Shown: positions 32,309 through 40,798 of the stretch, piece after piece | How the letters are laid out: each line of letters begins with the position of its first letter | How positions within the stretch are numbered: position 1 is the stretch's first letter | Assembly (NCBI GenBank): GCA_947591495.1 | Contig: CANQDG010000016.1 | Span: 1 to 40,798, forward strand | Length of the DNA stretch: 40,798 bases | Source of the DNA: an uncultured Bacilli bacterium | GTDB lineage: Bacteria; Bacillota_I; Bacilli_A; ML615J-28; CAG-313 | Reading direction: 5' to 3' | Made by a program: the position numbers and the translations under genes | Notes under the pieces: generated by a model | What the model was told of the DNA's origin: nothing | Seen by the model: the letters and a program-made list of their open reading frames with translations, nothing else | The model's database searches: none

Positions 32309-35300
32309 TTATTGATGATGTCTTTTTTTTTGATAAAATATATATCCTAATCCTCCCATCATTATTAATAAAATGCTACTTGTAATTATAATAGGTACTA
32401 TAAAATTATTTTTCTTTATAGGAGCTTCTTCTTTATCAAAGATAAGTTGCACTTCAAAGGTGACCTTTTCATAATTTAAATTATCATCGTAGATAACGAT
32501 TGCTTTTTTTAATGATTCATCAATAGCCTTATTAGGTGTTTGCCAGTGCCAATGATCAGGAAGTTTTAGATCGTTTAAAATATGTGAATCTGGTAACACT
32601 TTAATTGTTGATGGAATATTGCTTGGCATCGATGCTTTAATAATTGTAAAAGATGTGATATTTTCACATGATAAATAATTATCATTTTCTGGTAGTATAA
32701 CTTTTACTTCATATTCGCCCGCATTAGTTGGTAAATCTTGGGTAAAACTATTTTGCATGATTTGACGATATAAAATAGTTGGATAATTAATATCATTAGT
32801 ATCTGATTTAATATATAAAGTGCTAGGATTTTGACCATAAACCCAATTAGAAAGTTCAATTTCAACAATGCCTTGAGCTTTATGAATCGTAAACTTTTTG
32901 TAAACTACTTTTTCATTATAATTTTTACTTTCATTAACGACGGCTTTAAGATAATATACGCCTGCGTTTGTAGGTTGAACTGAAGAATATATACCATCTA
33001 TTTGTTTGCTATATGTATATGTAACTTGCGACTTTTCTAATTCATTTACAATACTTGGTGTGCTTGGTTCTTTATTGTATGTCCAATCTTCGATTAAAAC
33101 TTCTAAGTTGTCTCTATTAGCTTTAAAAATTTCATATTCTAATTGAAGACTACCTTCAAAATTTCCGCTAAACTCAATTAGAATTCTAACATGTCCAGCA
33201 CTTGTTACATCATCCAAATATGTTACATTAAAATCTTGATTTTCTTGCAAGACTTTTCCTAACCATTTTAATTCAAAGTTTGGTTTAGTTAACATTGGAT
33301 GATAGACTACATCTTCTATACCAACAACATTTATTTGGTTTTCGTCTAAAAGATGAGCTTTAATGATAAAGGTCTTAGTTATAAAACCTATTGATAAGCC
33401 TTCAACAGCCTCTAAAGTAACTGAAGCAATACCGGCATTTAAATTATTAGTAAAAGTAAAAGTATAGAATTTTGCATCAAGTATTTGATCATTAATTTTA
33501 ACGGTAAATGGCGGTTTTTTAAGCTGGCCATCATATATATAATCAAAATCTTGACTAAACTCAATCACAGCTAATTTTAAATCAACTAATAATTCATCAC
33601 TTTTAAAGTGAGCAATAAAAGTTGTATTATTGGTAACAAGATACGCTTTTTCAGCAGAAATTAATTGATTGTCAACTTGCCATCCGATAAAATCTTCATC
33701 TAAGTATGACATAGTTGTTATCGTTGTCCCATATTTATAATAAGCATAGTTTTCAACAAAACCTTTTACTATAAATTCAACCCGATAATAACCTACATAT
33801 TGAGGTTTAAGAGTTTGATTTTCTAAAACTTCATAAATATTTCCTGAAAAATATATATCACTTGTTGTTTGCCATGCAACAATTTCTCTTCCTTCCTTAT
33901 CAAACTTTGGCAAATAATAATGTGCACCCTTTGGTAATAATAACTCTTCTTGATTGTTAAAATATTCAAGGCTTAATTTAAGGCGCTTTTCTAAAGTTAT
34001 GATAAATGTCATATTTTCACTAATAGTAAGCATATCACCTAAAAAATATTTTTCGCCTGATGCAGCATCTTGATAACTAGCAATGTAATATTCTTCATCA
34101 ATGCCATCAATTTCTTCATCGCCAAAAATAAATTCTTTGGTGTAAATTGTAAACTGGATACTTGTTTGGTCAAAATTAAAAGTTAATATATATTCACAAA
34201 GTGCTATTTTTATTTGATCATTTGCAATTGATGCATCATATAAAGATTTAATAAACTTAATCTTTGTTAAATCGGTTGCTTGAGGCGTAAAATCTTGACA
34301 ATTAATATATTGTGCTGTTGTAAAGTTGGAAAAATCACAAATGATGTTAGGGACTACACCAACAAAAGTTAAATTAATATTTTGAACAAAATAGATATCA
34401 ACTACGTTATCGATAAACTCCGTATTATCAATTGTAATTTTTTTATTAGTTGATAAATAAATAGCACCTGCATTCTTATTCGAAGTGCAATTAATAAATT
34501 GACAATATGATAGATTAATCTCAGCACCAACGGAAAAAATGGCTCCACCAAATGTGGAAGAAAGACAATTTTTAAAAGTAACATAACGAGCAACAAAACT
34601 GCCTGTTCCCGCATAAATAGGTGCATAAATTCGACTGACATTTCTGCCATCGATAATAATTCTAGCTTTTTCATTACCCATTAAGGTAAAAGAACTATTG
34701 ATATTAAACATCATGCTATCACCACTATTTGTGATAACAAGATCTTTTGTAATAGTAGGATCAATTGCTATTGTAATGGATTTATAAAGTGTCATATTAT
34801 CAATTGAACAATTATCCAAAAGATAAATAGTAGTATCTTTTTCTTGATTATTTTTAATAGCATTAATGGCATTTAATAAAGAGCTATATTGATTATTACC
34901 AATTCGGCAAACACCACCTGTTACTTGTTCATCATCGATTTTTTGAACAGCTTTGCTATCTAAACTAGCATTAAAAAAGCGATTAACAGCCCGCACTTTA
35001 TAAAAAGGTGCTGTATTGTAATGATTGGTATCAACAAATGATGTTGTATAAGTAAAACCTGCTATTTTGTAATTAATGTCATCAACACTTGATAAAACTT
35101 CATATCCTAAAAGATTAGGATCTTTTTCTTGATTATATATACTAATTGTTCGGTTAGTATCATTTTGTTTGATACTAACAATTTCAGGAGTGCTACCTTG
35201 ATAAGTTTGATCAACTATTTGGTTATTTTTATGGGTAAACTCGTATTCACTATTATCAACATACCAAAGATGATTATAAGCGTTATCATCGATTAAACCT

Positions 35301-36991
35301 TGATTGATAGCTTCTTGCATTTTAGTTTTAAATTCTTCCGAGCTTTTGGCATATTCAAACCTAACTTTGGAAGTTTTATTCATATAAAAGCCCCATCTTT
35401 CAAAGTATTCAGTTAAATTGCGTTTAGTAATAAGTGATGAATAATATATTAAAGATTCTTCTTTATTAGAAAGTGGATAACCATTAGCACGATACATATT
35501 ATTTAAATCTGCCCAATAGTTAGGATAAATGGATTCCAGATACCACCAAATTAAATAATTATGATCATAATCAGCACTTGTATAAAGAATTCTTCCTTCA
35601 TCGAAAGCTGAATAATTAAGGGTATAATCTGATGCTAAATTATTAAACGTTTTAGAAAATGGTTGAAAAGAGGTTGCAACATTTTTTAAAATTTCTAAAT
35701 AAGCAAAAGTAGCATTAACATTATTAGTCGTTTCTGCCATTGTTCGTGGCGTAACATCTAATACATGACCTATTTCGTGACCAATATCAAAATATTCTTT
35801 AGGATTTAAGATACTATTAGGATTAACATGTCTAATATTTTCATAATAATTAGCTAACCAATAATTTTGAACATAAATGCCAATATGGTAACTATACGCA
35901 TAAGCTCCAGATGCAGCAAGGGGCGTCATCCAACGCAAATTGATTCTAATGTGTTTATTAATTTCTGAATAATTAGAATTATGTGATTCACTTGATAAGG
36001 CAATTCCATTAAATTCAAAAGTTTGTTTGAAATAATTACTCCATAAAGTAAGATTTTCAGCTGGATCGATAATCTTTTTTTCAATATAAGTTTCGTATAA
36101 AACCGATGATTTAGTTGTAAATAGGGCATTATCTGGAAGAAGTTCAGCCATATCTAGCATTTCAGTCGGATTTTTTCTACGCATTAATTCATATTCTTCT
36201 AAAATTCCTAAAAACTTTTCTTGATCATCACCTAATTGATAAGTAGGATAAAAGCCTCCGCCTTCAATATAAATGCTTACATCACCATTTTGGGAATTTG
36301 AATCATACGGATTTTTAAGATAGATAGCTCCACCTTGCACTTCATCTTTTGAAATAACGCTTTTGTCACTAACAATTTTAGGATAAACAAAAGTATTAAT
36401 ACCGCGCTTCAAGGTTCTTTCAACTCGCCACTCACCTTGCCAATAACCATGATTTTGAGTAAAAATGACTTTAGGCAAATAAGTTGTATTATCTGCTTCC
36501 ACAAAAATGGTAATGGTTTGCCCAGTAAGCCCATAAAGACCCGTTACCATAAGATCTGAGGTATAGTAGTTAGTTTTTAAGACATTTTTCGAATAATTAC
36601 TTACATCACCATATTGTTCAAGTAGCTTAGCTCTACCATCAATAGTCGAAAATTCTCTTTCTTTATTATAAAGAACTTCGCCTTGAATGACCATTTGAGC
36701 TCGATCAAGATATTCTTGATAATTATCAATATTATCAAGCGTTGCTTTAAAAGCTTCTAATTTATCAAGTGAGTTATATTCATCAGCAAGTGCTGTCATC
36801 GTATAGTCTTTAAAAAGAGGCTTTATCGCATCAGGTAAAGAATTATTCATCACTAGATCTGAAGCATTGACCGGCTTTTCTAAAAAAGGATTAATATTGT
36901 TAGCATTAAACCCACCAATAAAAATCCCCCATATACTAAAGATAATAACCAAAAATAGTGGTATAGCAACTATTCTTTTAACGCTTTTCAT
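32309..36991 (-). CDS. giant surface protein with M60-like metallopeptidase and repeat domains
   Basis: The 1560-residue protein has an N-terminal signal/anchor (about 7-27). A beta-domain with GLYGLTGQTITIFVEADNTT (151-170) is typical of M60 proteins. A zinc peptidase motif HEIGH (405-409) follows, with the M60-type ETTNN after it (Glu420). Next come a fibronectin-like part, a beta-helix section with GGAIFSVGAEINLSYCQF and NAGAIYLS repeats, Listeria/Bacteroides-type repeats (residues about 960-1120), several Ig-like 'MBG/YDG' repeats, and a C-terminal membrane helix with a basic tail (about 1525-1560). M60/enhancin-type peptidases cut mucin-type glycoproteins, so host-mucus attack is the likely role. 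There is no LPxTG; anchoring appears to be by the membrane helix. Confidence 0.85.
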   Translation of the reverse strand: MKSVKRIVAIPLFLVIIFSIWGIFIGGFNANNINPFLEKPVNASDLVMNNSLPDAIKPLFKDYTMTALADEYNSLDKLEAFKATLDNIDNYQEYLDRAQMVIQGEVLYNKEREFSTIDGRAKLLEQYGDVSNYSKNVLKTNYYTSDLMVTGLYGLTGQTITIFVEADNTTYLPKVIFTQNHGYWQGEWRVERTLKRGINTFVYPKIVSDKSVISKDEVQGGAIYLKNPYDSNSQNGDVSIYIEGGGFYPTYQLGDDQEKFLGILEEYELMRRKNPTEMLDMAELLPDNALFTTKSSVLYETYIEKKIIDPAENLTLWSNYFKQTFEFNGIALSSESHNSNYSEINKHIRINLRWMTPLAASGAYAYSYHIGIYVQNYWLANYYENIRHVNPNSILNPKEYFDIGHEIGHVLDVTPRTMAETTNNVNATFAYLEILKNVATSFQPFSKTFNNLASDYTLNYSAFDEGRILYTSADYDHNYLIWWYLESIYPNYWADLNNMYRANGYPLSNKEESLIYYSSLITKRNLTEYFERWGFYMNKTSKVRFEYAKSSEEFKTKMQEAINQGLIDDNAYNHLWYVDNSEYEFTHKNNQIVDQTYQGSTPEIVSIKQNDTNRTISIYNQEKDPNLLGYEVLSSVDDINYKIAGFTYTTSFVDTNHYNTAPFYKVRAVNRFFNASLDSKAVQKIDDEQVTGGVCRIGNNQYSSLLNAINAIKNNQEKDTTIYLLDNCSIDNMTLYKSITIAIDPTITKDLVITNSGDSMMFNINSSFTLMGNEKARIIIDGRNVSRIYAPIYAGTGSFVARYVTFKNCLSSTFGGAIFSVGAEINLSYCQFINCTSNKNAGAIYLSTNKKITIDNTEFIDNVVDIYFVQNINLTFVGVVPNIICDFSNFTTAQYINCQDFTPQATDLTKIKFIKSLYDASIANDQIKIALCEYILTFNFDQTSIQFTIYTKEFIFGDEEIDGIDEEYYIASYQDAASGEKYFLGDMLTISENMTFIITLEKRLKLSLEYFNNQEELLLPKGAHYYLPKFDKEGREIVAWQTTSDIYFSGNIYEVLENQTLKPQYVGYYRVEFIVKGFVENYAYYKYGTTITTMSYLDEDFIGWQVDNQLISAEKAYLVTNNTTFIAHFKSDELLVDLKLAVIEFSQDFDYIYDGQLKKPPFTVKINDQILDAKFYTFTFTNNLNAGIASVTLEAVEGLSIGFITKTFIIKAHLLDENQINVVGIEDVVYHPMLTKPNFELKWLGKVLQENQDFNVTYLDDVTSAGHVRILIEFSGNFEGSLQLEYEIFKANRDNLEVLIEDWTYNKEPSTPSIVNELEKSQVTYTYSKQIDGIYSSVQPTNAGVYYLKAVVNESKNYNEKVVYKKFTIHKAQGIVEIELSNWVYGQNPSTLYIKSDTNDINYPTILYRQIMQNSFTQDLPTNAGEYEVKVILPENDNYLSCENITSFTIIKASMPSNIPSTIKVLPDSHILNDLKLPDHWHWQTPNKAIDESLKKAIVIYDDNLNYEKVTFEVQLIFDKEEAPIKKNNFIVPIIITSSILLIMMGGLGYIFYQKKRHHQ

Positions 36992-37026
36992 AATAAAACT
37001 CCTATGGATAATTTTAATAATAATTT

Positions 37027-37055
37027 ATTTTACCATAATATAAAATTTTTGTCTA
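37027..37055 (-). promoter_or_regulatory. promoter of the M60-like surface protein gene
   Basis: On the minus strand TAGACA (37050-37055) and TAAAAT (37027-37032) are 17 bases apart with an extended TGG. AGGAG lies nine bases before the ATG. Apart from this and the terminator at 37231-37281, the stretch 36992-37348 holds nothing I can identify; it is plain AT-rich DNA. Confidence 0.7.
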
Positions 37056-37230
37056 GTTTTCTTTAAAAATTTCTTATATCTTACATAACTAAAATAAGTG
37101 ATAATGTATTTACTTTTTCTAATTTTATCATTTTATTTTATTATAATTTATTTTTACATTCTATATAATTATATAAAAGTATTTAATATTTTTTAATATA
37201 ACCATTTTTCTATCTATTTTAAAAATATTT

Positions 37231-37281
37231 AAAAAAGGAAGATAATCAACTTGGTAACAAGTTTTGTTATCTTCCTTTTTT
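37231..37281. terminator. strong composite hairpin downstream of the LRR gene and Sel1 remnant
   Basis: AAAAAAGGAAGATAA (37231-37245) pairs perfectly with TTATCTTCCTTTTTT (37267-37281). An inner AACTTG/CAAGTT stem sits at 37248-37263. The A and T runs fit a bidirectional terminator; it ends transcription coming from the LRR gene on the minus strand. Confidence 0.9.
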
Positions 37282-37348
37282 TTGTTTTAAATCAATTTTT
37301 TTATTCAAATATATCATTAATAGTGAAGTATACTTAAATATAATCGTT

Positions 37349-37507
37349 TTAACCATTGATTTTTTTCATAATAATATCTAACTGATTTTTATCTTCAGCA
37401 TCCTCTTGGTCTGCTGCTTTTCTATACCAATATGCTGCCTGTGTATAATCTTGATTTACTCCTCGACCAGTGCCATAACAAACACCTAAATGACTTCTTG
37501 CTTTTGA
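37349..37507 (-). pseudogene. remnant of a Sel1-repeat protein gene
   Basis: A 52-codon open stretch without a start codon ends at TAA 37349-37351. It encodes one Sel1-like repeat: ARSHLGVCYGTGRGVNQDY followed by TQAAYWYRKAADQEDAEDKN and a short tail. It begins after a TAA at 37508-37510. A further plausible stretch of the same gene (IGDKIDEALSNQKQE) lies immediately upstream in another frame at about 37496-37546, so a frameshift has occurred. It follows the LRR gene stop directly and is followed by that unit's terminator. It looks like the 3' end of a Sel1 gene whose front part was replaced. Confidence 0.75.
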
Positions 37508-37547
37508 TTAGATAGGGCTTCATCTATTTTATCACCAATCAATTCTT

Positions 37548-40500
37548 CTATTTAGTCTTATAACCCCATACTACTTTATAACGTCCTGATAAAAATCCCT
37601 TATTTTTCTTATTCCAATGTTTATCCCAACTAGTAGGTTTAGTGTATGTTTCGCAATAAATTGTTAAATTTTTATTGCAACCAGAAAAGGAATATTTTTC
37701 TATGTTTTTTTCTCCTCTTATGATAATTTTTTGTAATGATGATGGAACATAATGACTATTATCTTGACAACTATTTGCACCGAAAATATAACCAAAATGA
37801 GTATTCTTTTTTCCATCTCCTACAAATGGTAATGTTATACTTTGTAAACTTGTACAGCCTTCAAAAGCGCTATATCCTATACTTGTGACATTGGATGGAA
37901 TAGTTATATTTTCTAAACTTTTACAATCCCAGAAAGCATATTTTCCTATACTTTGAACGCTTGATGGAATGGTTATATTTTTTAAACTTGTACAACCAAA
38001 AAAAGCACCACTTGGAATACTTGTTATTGACTCTGGAAGAGTTATTTTTGTTATATTATAGCAACCACAAAAGGCTCTTTCATCTATGTAACTTCCACCT
38101 GTTATGATTACTTCTTTTAATGATATTGGAACATTTCCTCCAAAGATATAACTAAAGTTTGTATTACTACTTCCTGTATTATTACTTCCATCTCCTATAA
38201 ATGGTAGGGTTATCTTTTGCAAAGATGAGCATCCTTCAAAAGCCGATTCTTCTATACTTGTGACACTTGTTGGAATGGCTATACTTTCTAAATTTGTGCA
38301 TTCATAAAAGGCGCCTACTCCGATACTTGTGACACTTTCTGGAATGATTGTATTCTTACATCCTGCAATTAAGGTATTAGTACTTGTTTCGATTATGGCA
38401 TTACAATTATCTCTTGAATCATATTTAGGATTATTGGAATCTACGATAATACTTGAAAGGCTTATACAACTAGAAAAGGCACCATCTTCTATGCTTGTTA
38501 TGCTAGATGGAATCTCTATACTTTGCAAATTTTTATAATTAAAAACATAACTTGGAATTTTTGTTACACCTTCTAACATATCTTTTTTTATAACTGTTAT
38601 TTCTTTACCTTCTACTTTTAATATGGCTTTGTCATTGGATAATGGATTAGCATAATCATCACTAAACTCAATTTGCCACCATGATGCTAGATTTATTATA
38701 TTTACTTCACTTAGATTTGTACACCCTTCAAAAGCTCCAAATTTTATACTTTGGACACTTGATGGGATAGTTATACTTTGTAAACTTGCGCAATGGGCAA
38801 AAGCATAACTTGGAATTTCTATTACGCCTTGTAATATATCTTCTGTTATCTTTGTTATTTCTTTTCCTTCTATCTTTAAGACTGCTTGTTCATTTGATAA
38901 TGGATTGGCCTTTGCGCTTTCAAAATTAATTTGGCACCATAATGATAGATTTGTTATATTTACTTCACTTAGATTTGTACAGCTATCGAAGGCATATGAA
39001 CCAATGCTTGTGACACTTGATGGAATGGCTATGCTTTGTAAACTTGTACAGCCCACAAAGGCAGATTCTTCTATACTTGTGACACTTGATGGTATCGTTA
39101 TTTTTTCTAGATTTGTACAACCAGCAAAAGCATAGGCGCCTATATAGGTTACGCCTTGTAACATATCTTCTGTTATATTTGTTATTTCTTCCCCATTTAT
39201 TTTTAAGACTGCTTGCCCATTTGATAACGGATTTGCATTATAATTGACATAATCAATACTAAAACTAATTTTACACCATGAAATTATACTTTGAATATTT
39301 ACTTCAAGTAAATTTTCACAACCTCCAAAAGCACTATAACCTATACTTATTACGCTAGATGGAATGATTATACTTTCTAAATTGAAACAATTTTTGAAAG
39401 CGAATCCACAAATTATTTTAGTCCTTTCATTTATTGTTACTTGTTCAATATTTGTATCAATGGTGCTTATTAATACTAAATAGGGATTATCTGTATTTCC
39501 TAAATAATAGCAATTATCATATTTATTATATTCTAAATTTGTACAATCATCAAAAGCATCTTCTCCTATACTTGTTACGCTAGATGGAATCTCTATATTT
39601 CGTAATTTTGTACAATTTTGAAATGTTTTATTTGGTATATTTATTGCTCCTTTTAACATTTCTTCTTTTATAGCTGTTAGATTGGTTATTTTTTCTCCAT
39701 TTATTTTTAATACTGCTTGTTTATTTGATAATGGATTAGAAGAACTGCCTCCAAAACTTATTTGACACCATGATGCTAGACTTGTGATATTTACTTCTTC
39801 TAATGAACTACATCCATAGAAGGCATCTTCTCCTATACTTGTGACACTCGATGGAATCTCTATACTTTGCAAATTTTTATAATTAAAAACATAACTTGGA
39901 ATTTTTGTTACACCTTCTAACATATCTTTTTTTATAACAGTTATTTCTTTACCTTCTACTTTTAATATTGCTTTGTCATTAGATAATGGATTAGAAGAAT
40001 CATTACTAAAACTAATTTTACACCATGATACTAGATTTGTGATATTTACTTCACTTAGACTTGTACAATCATAAAAGGCAAATGAACCTATACTTTGGAC
40101 ACTGGATGGGATATTTATACTTTGTAAACTTGTACAGCCACCAAAAGCCATTTGTTCTATATTTATTGCTCCTTCTTGAATTGTTACATCTTTTAGATTT
40201 GTACAGCGTGAAAAGGCACCTAAACCTATACTTGTGACACTGGATGGTATGGTTATTCTTTCTAAACTTGTACAGCGTGAAAAGGCACCTAAACCTATAC
40301 TTGTGACACTGGATGGGATGGTTATGCTTTGTAAATTTGTACAGCCTCCAAAGGCACCTTCTTCTATACTTTGGACACTAGATGGAATTTCGATACTTTC
40401 TAAACTTGTACATTCAGCAAAGGCACCTGCTCCGATACTTGTGACATTAGATGGAATAATAACATTTGGAGATTTACCTGTATATTCTGTTAATGCACCA

Positions 40501-40798
40501 TTTTCTATCTCAAAATTATTCTTTATATATTCTTTTTCCCTTTTCTTTTCTTCTAGTAAACGTTGTTCTTCTTCTTGTTTTTTCTTTTCTTCTAGTAAGC
40601 GCTGCTCTTCTTCTTGTTTTTTCTTTTCTTCTAGTAAGCGCTGCTCTTCTTCTTGTCTCTTTTTCTCTTTGGTCTCTTCTTCTTTAAATTGCTTATAAAA
40701 CTCTTGCATATTTAAAGTAGGTTGATTATTGGTTGTATTTTGAGTTTTATTTAATAATTCACTAAATCTTTTGTCTTGCTCTTCAATCTGTTTATTTT
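37548..40798 (-). CDS. BspA-like leucine-rich repeat protein, 5' end beyond the window
   Basis: The reading frame stays open from the stop at 37548 to the last base of the window, so the gene is partial. An internal Met at 40709 has no ribosome site, and the frame upstream still encodes a plausible helix (NKQIEEQDKRFSELLNK). A Glu/Lys/Arg coiled coil with three copies of a 13-residue unit (EEEQRLLEEKKKQ) precedes about 30 BspA/LRR_5 repeats of the type SITIPSSVTSIGSYAFDSCT. The C-terminus ends in a basic YKVVWGYKTK segment with no anchor. BspA-type repeats mediate host or matrix binding in other bacteria; that role is inferred here. Repeated blocks are nearly identical at the DNA level, which suggests recombination. 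Confidence 0.88.
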   Translation of the reverse strand, partial: NKQIEEQDKRFSELLNKTQNTTNNQPTLNMQEFYKQFKEEETKEKKRQEEEQRLLEEKKKQEEEQRLLEEKKKQEEEQRLLEEKKREKEYIKNNFEIENGALTEYTGKSPNVIIPSNVTSIGAGAFAECTSLESIEIPSSVQSIEEGAFGGCTNLQSITIPSSVTSIGLGAFSRCTSLERITIPSSVTSIGLGAFSRCTNLKDVTIQEGAINIEQMAFGGCTSLQSINIPSSVQSIGSFAFYDCTSLSEVNITNLVSWCKISFSNDSSNPLSNDKAILKVEGKEITVIKKDMLEGVTKIPSYVFNYKNLQSIEIPSSVTSIGEDAFYGCSSLEEVNITSLASWCQISFGGSSSNPLSNKQAVLKINGEKITNLTAIKEEMLKGAINIPNKTFQNCTKLRNIEIPSSVTSIGEDAFDDCTNLEYNKYDNCYYLGNTDNPYLVLISTIDTNIEQVTINERTKIICGFAFKNCFNLESIIIPSSVISIGYSAFGGCENLLEVNIQSIISWCKISFSIDYVNYNANPLSNGQAVLKINGEEITNITEDMLQGVTYIGAYAFAGCTNLEKITIPSSVTSIEESAFVGCTSLQSIAIPSSVTSIGSYAFDSCTNLSEVNITNLSLWCQINFESAKANPLSNEQAVLKIEGKEITKITEDILQGVIEIPSYAFAHCASLQSITIPSSVQSIKFGAFEGCTNLSEVNIINLASWWQIEFSDDYANPLSNDKAILKVEGKEITVIKKDMLEGVTKIPSYVFNYKNLQSIEIPSSITSIEDGAFSSCISLSSIIVDSNNPKYDSRDNCNAIIETSTNTLIAGCKNTIIPESVTSIGVGAFYECTNLESIAIPTSVTSIEESAFEGCSSLQKITLPFIGDGSNNTGSSNTNFSYIFGGNVPISLKEVIITGGSYIDERAFCGCYNITKITLPESITSIPSGAFFGCTSLKNITIPSSVQSIGKYAFWDCKSLENITIPSNVTSIGYSAFEGCTSLQSITLPFVGDGKKNTHFGYIFGANSCQDNSHYVPSSLQKIIIRGEKNIEKYSFSGCNKNLTIYCETYTKPTSWDKHWNKKNKGFLSGRYKVVWGYKTK
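38506..38650 (-). repeat. 145-bp near-identical internal repeat, copy 1
   Basis: This block matches 39850-39994 at a constant offset of 1344 bases (448 codons). I see three mismatches. It encodes the segment KEITVIKKDMLEGVTKIPSY and its flanks. The surrounding repeats are clearly more divergent. Confidence 0.9.
39850..39994 (-). repeat. 145-bp near-identical internal repeat, copy 2
   Basis: Partner of the block at 38506-38650 within the same LRR gene. The in-frame offset means recombination between the copies would delete or duplicate 448 codons cleanly. Confidence 0.9.
40545..40661 (-). repeat. 39-bp tandem repeats encoding a coiled coil
   Basis: Three successive 39-base units (CTAGTAA landmarks at 40553, 40592 and 40631) encode EEEQRLLEEKKKQ three times. 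The second and third copies are almost identical. The unit is in frame, so copy number can change coiled-coil length. Confidence 0.9.

Noticed and set aside
40234-40698. Plus-strand open frames opposite the LRR gene
   Set aside because: They mirror the LRR repeats and coiled-coil repeats on the other strand, and have no ribosome sites.

Overview
The window is AT-rich DNA from a member of the Bacilli. The translation-gene clusters follow the Bacillus-type order rimP-nusA-rnpM-ylxQ-infB-rbfA-uvrC, rpsP-khpA and rimM-trmD. RNase J, YlbD/YlbE, a UPF0223 protein and a YjcZ-like micro-membrane protein are also Bacilli markers. The standard code fits: all genes stay open with TGG as Trp, and TGA is the stop of the metal ATPase and of the MATE gene. 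A BspA-type leucine-rich repeat protein and an M60-type (mucin/glycoprotein) peptidase suggest a host-associated, probably gut, lineage of deep-branching Bacilli (Erysipelotrichia, Turicibacter or RF39-like). That placement is inferred, not proven.

Layout. 1-3.1 kb: cvfB, convergent to an ECF sigma factor with an RsgI-like membrane anti-sigma partner. 3.1-7.9 kb, minus strand: rpsP-khpA, then a metal P-type ATPase translationally coupled to rimM-trmD and a cysteine-less rhodanese-like lipoprotein. 8-10 kb: small Bacilli-specific genes (ylbD, ylbE, UPF0223, a lipoprotein, a coiled-coil peptide and a 49-codon YjcZ-like gene). 10.2-14.5 kb: DUF2752 and TM2 membrane proteins, peptide deformylase, a HAD phosphatase and RNase J. 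14.7-17.6 kb: three zinc-ribbon paralogues, one an internally deleted copy. 17.8-25.9 kb: the nusA-infB operon running into uvrC, then a GerE homologue and a KapD-like exonuclease. 26-32 kb: FAD/Rieske oxidoreductase, MATE transporter, divergent TGS-kinase, DegV protein and SpoU methyltransferase. 32.3-40.8 kb: a giant M60-like surface protein, a Sel1-repeat gene remnant, and a BspA-like gene that runs off the window end.

Most notable is a possible late-sporulation signature. The 73-codon protein after uvrC closely resembles GerE, and the next gene resembles KapD, a 3'-5' exonuclease tied to the spore crust in Bacillus subtilis. The gap before gerE carries an AC-N17-CATAnnnTA element, the sigma-K consensus. 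A second such element (AC-N16-CATAnnnTA) with a GerE-box-like octamer precedes the YjcZ-like gene. Together these suggest an intact mother-cell programme in this lineage. Housekeeping promoters are otherwise clear: near-consensus sigma-A boxes with 17-bp spacers precede rpsP, the TM2 gene, def, rnj, rimP and others. Similarities are judged from memory of the families; no searches were run.
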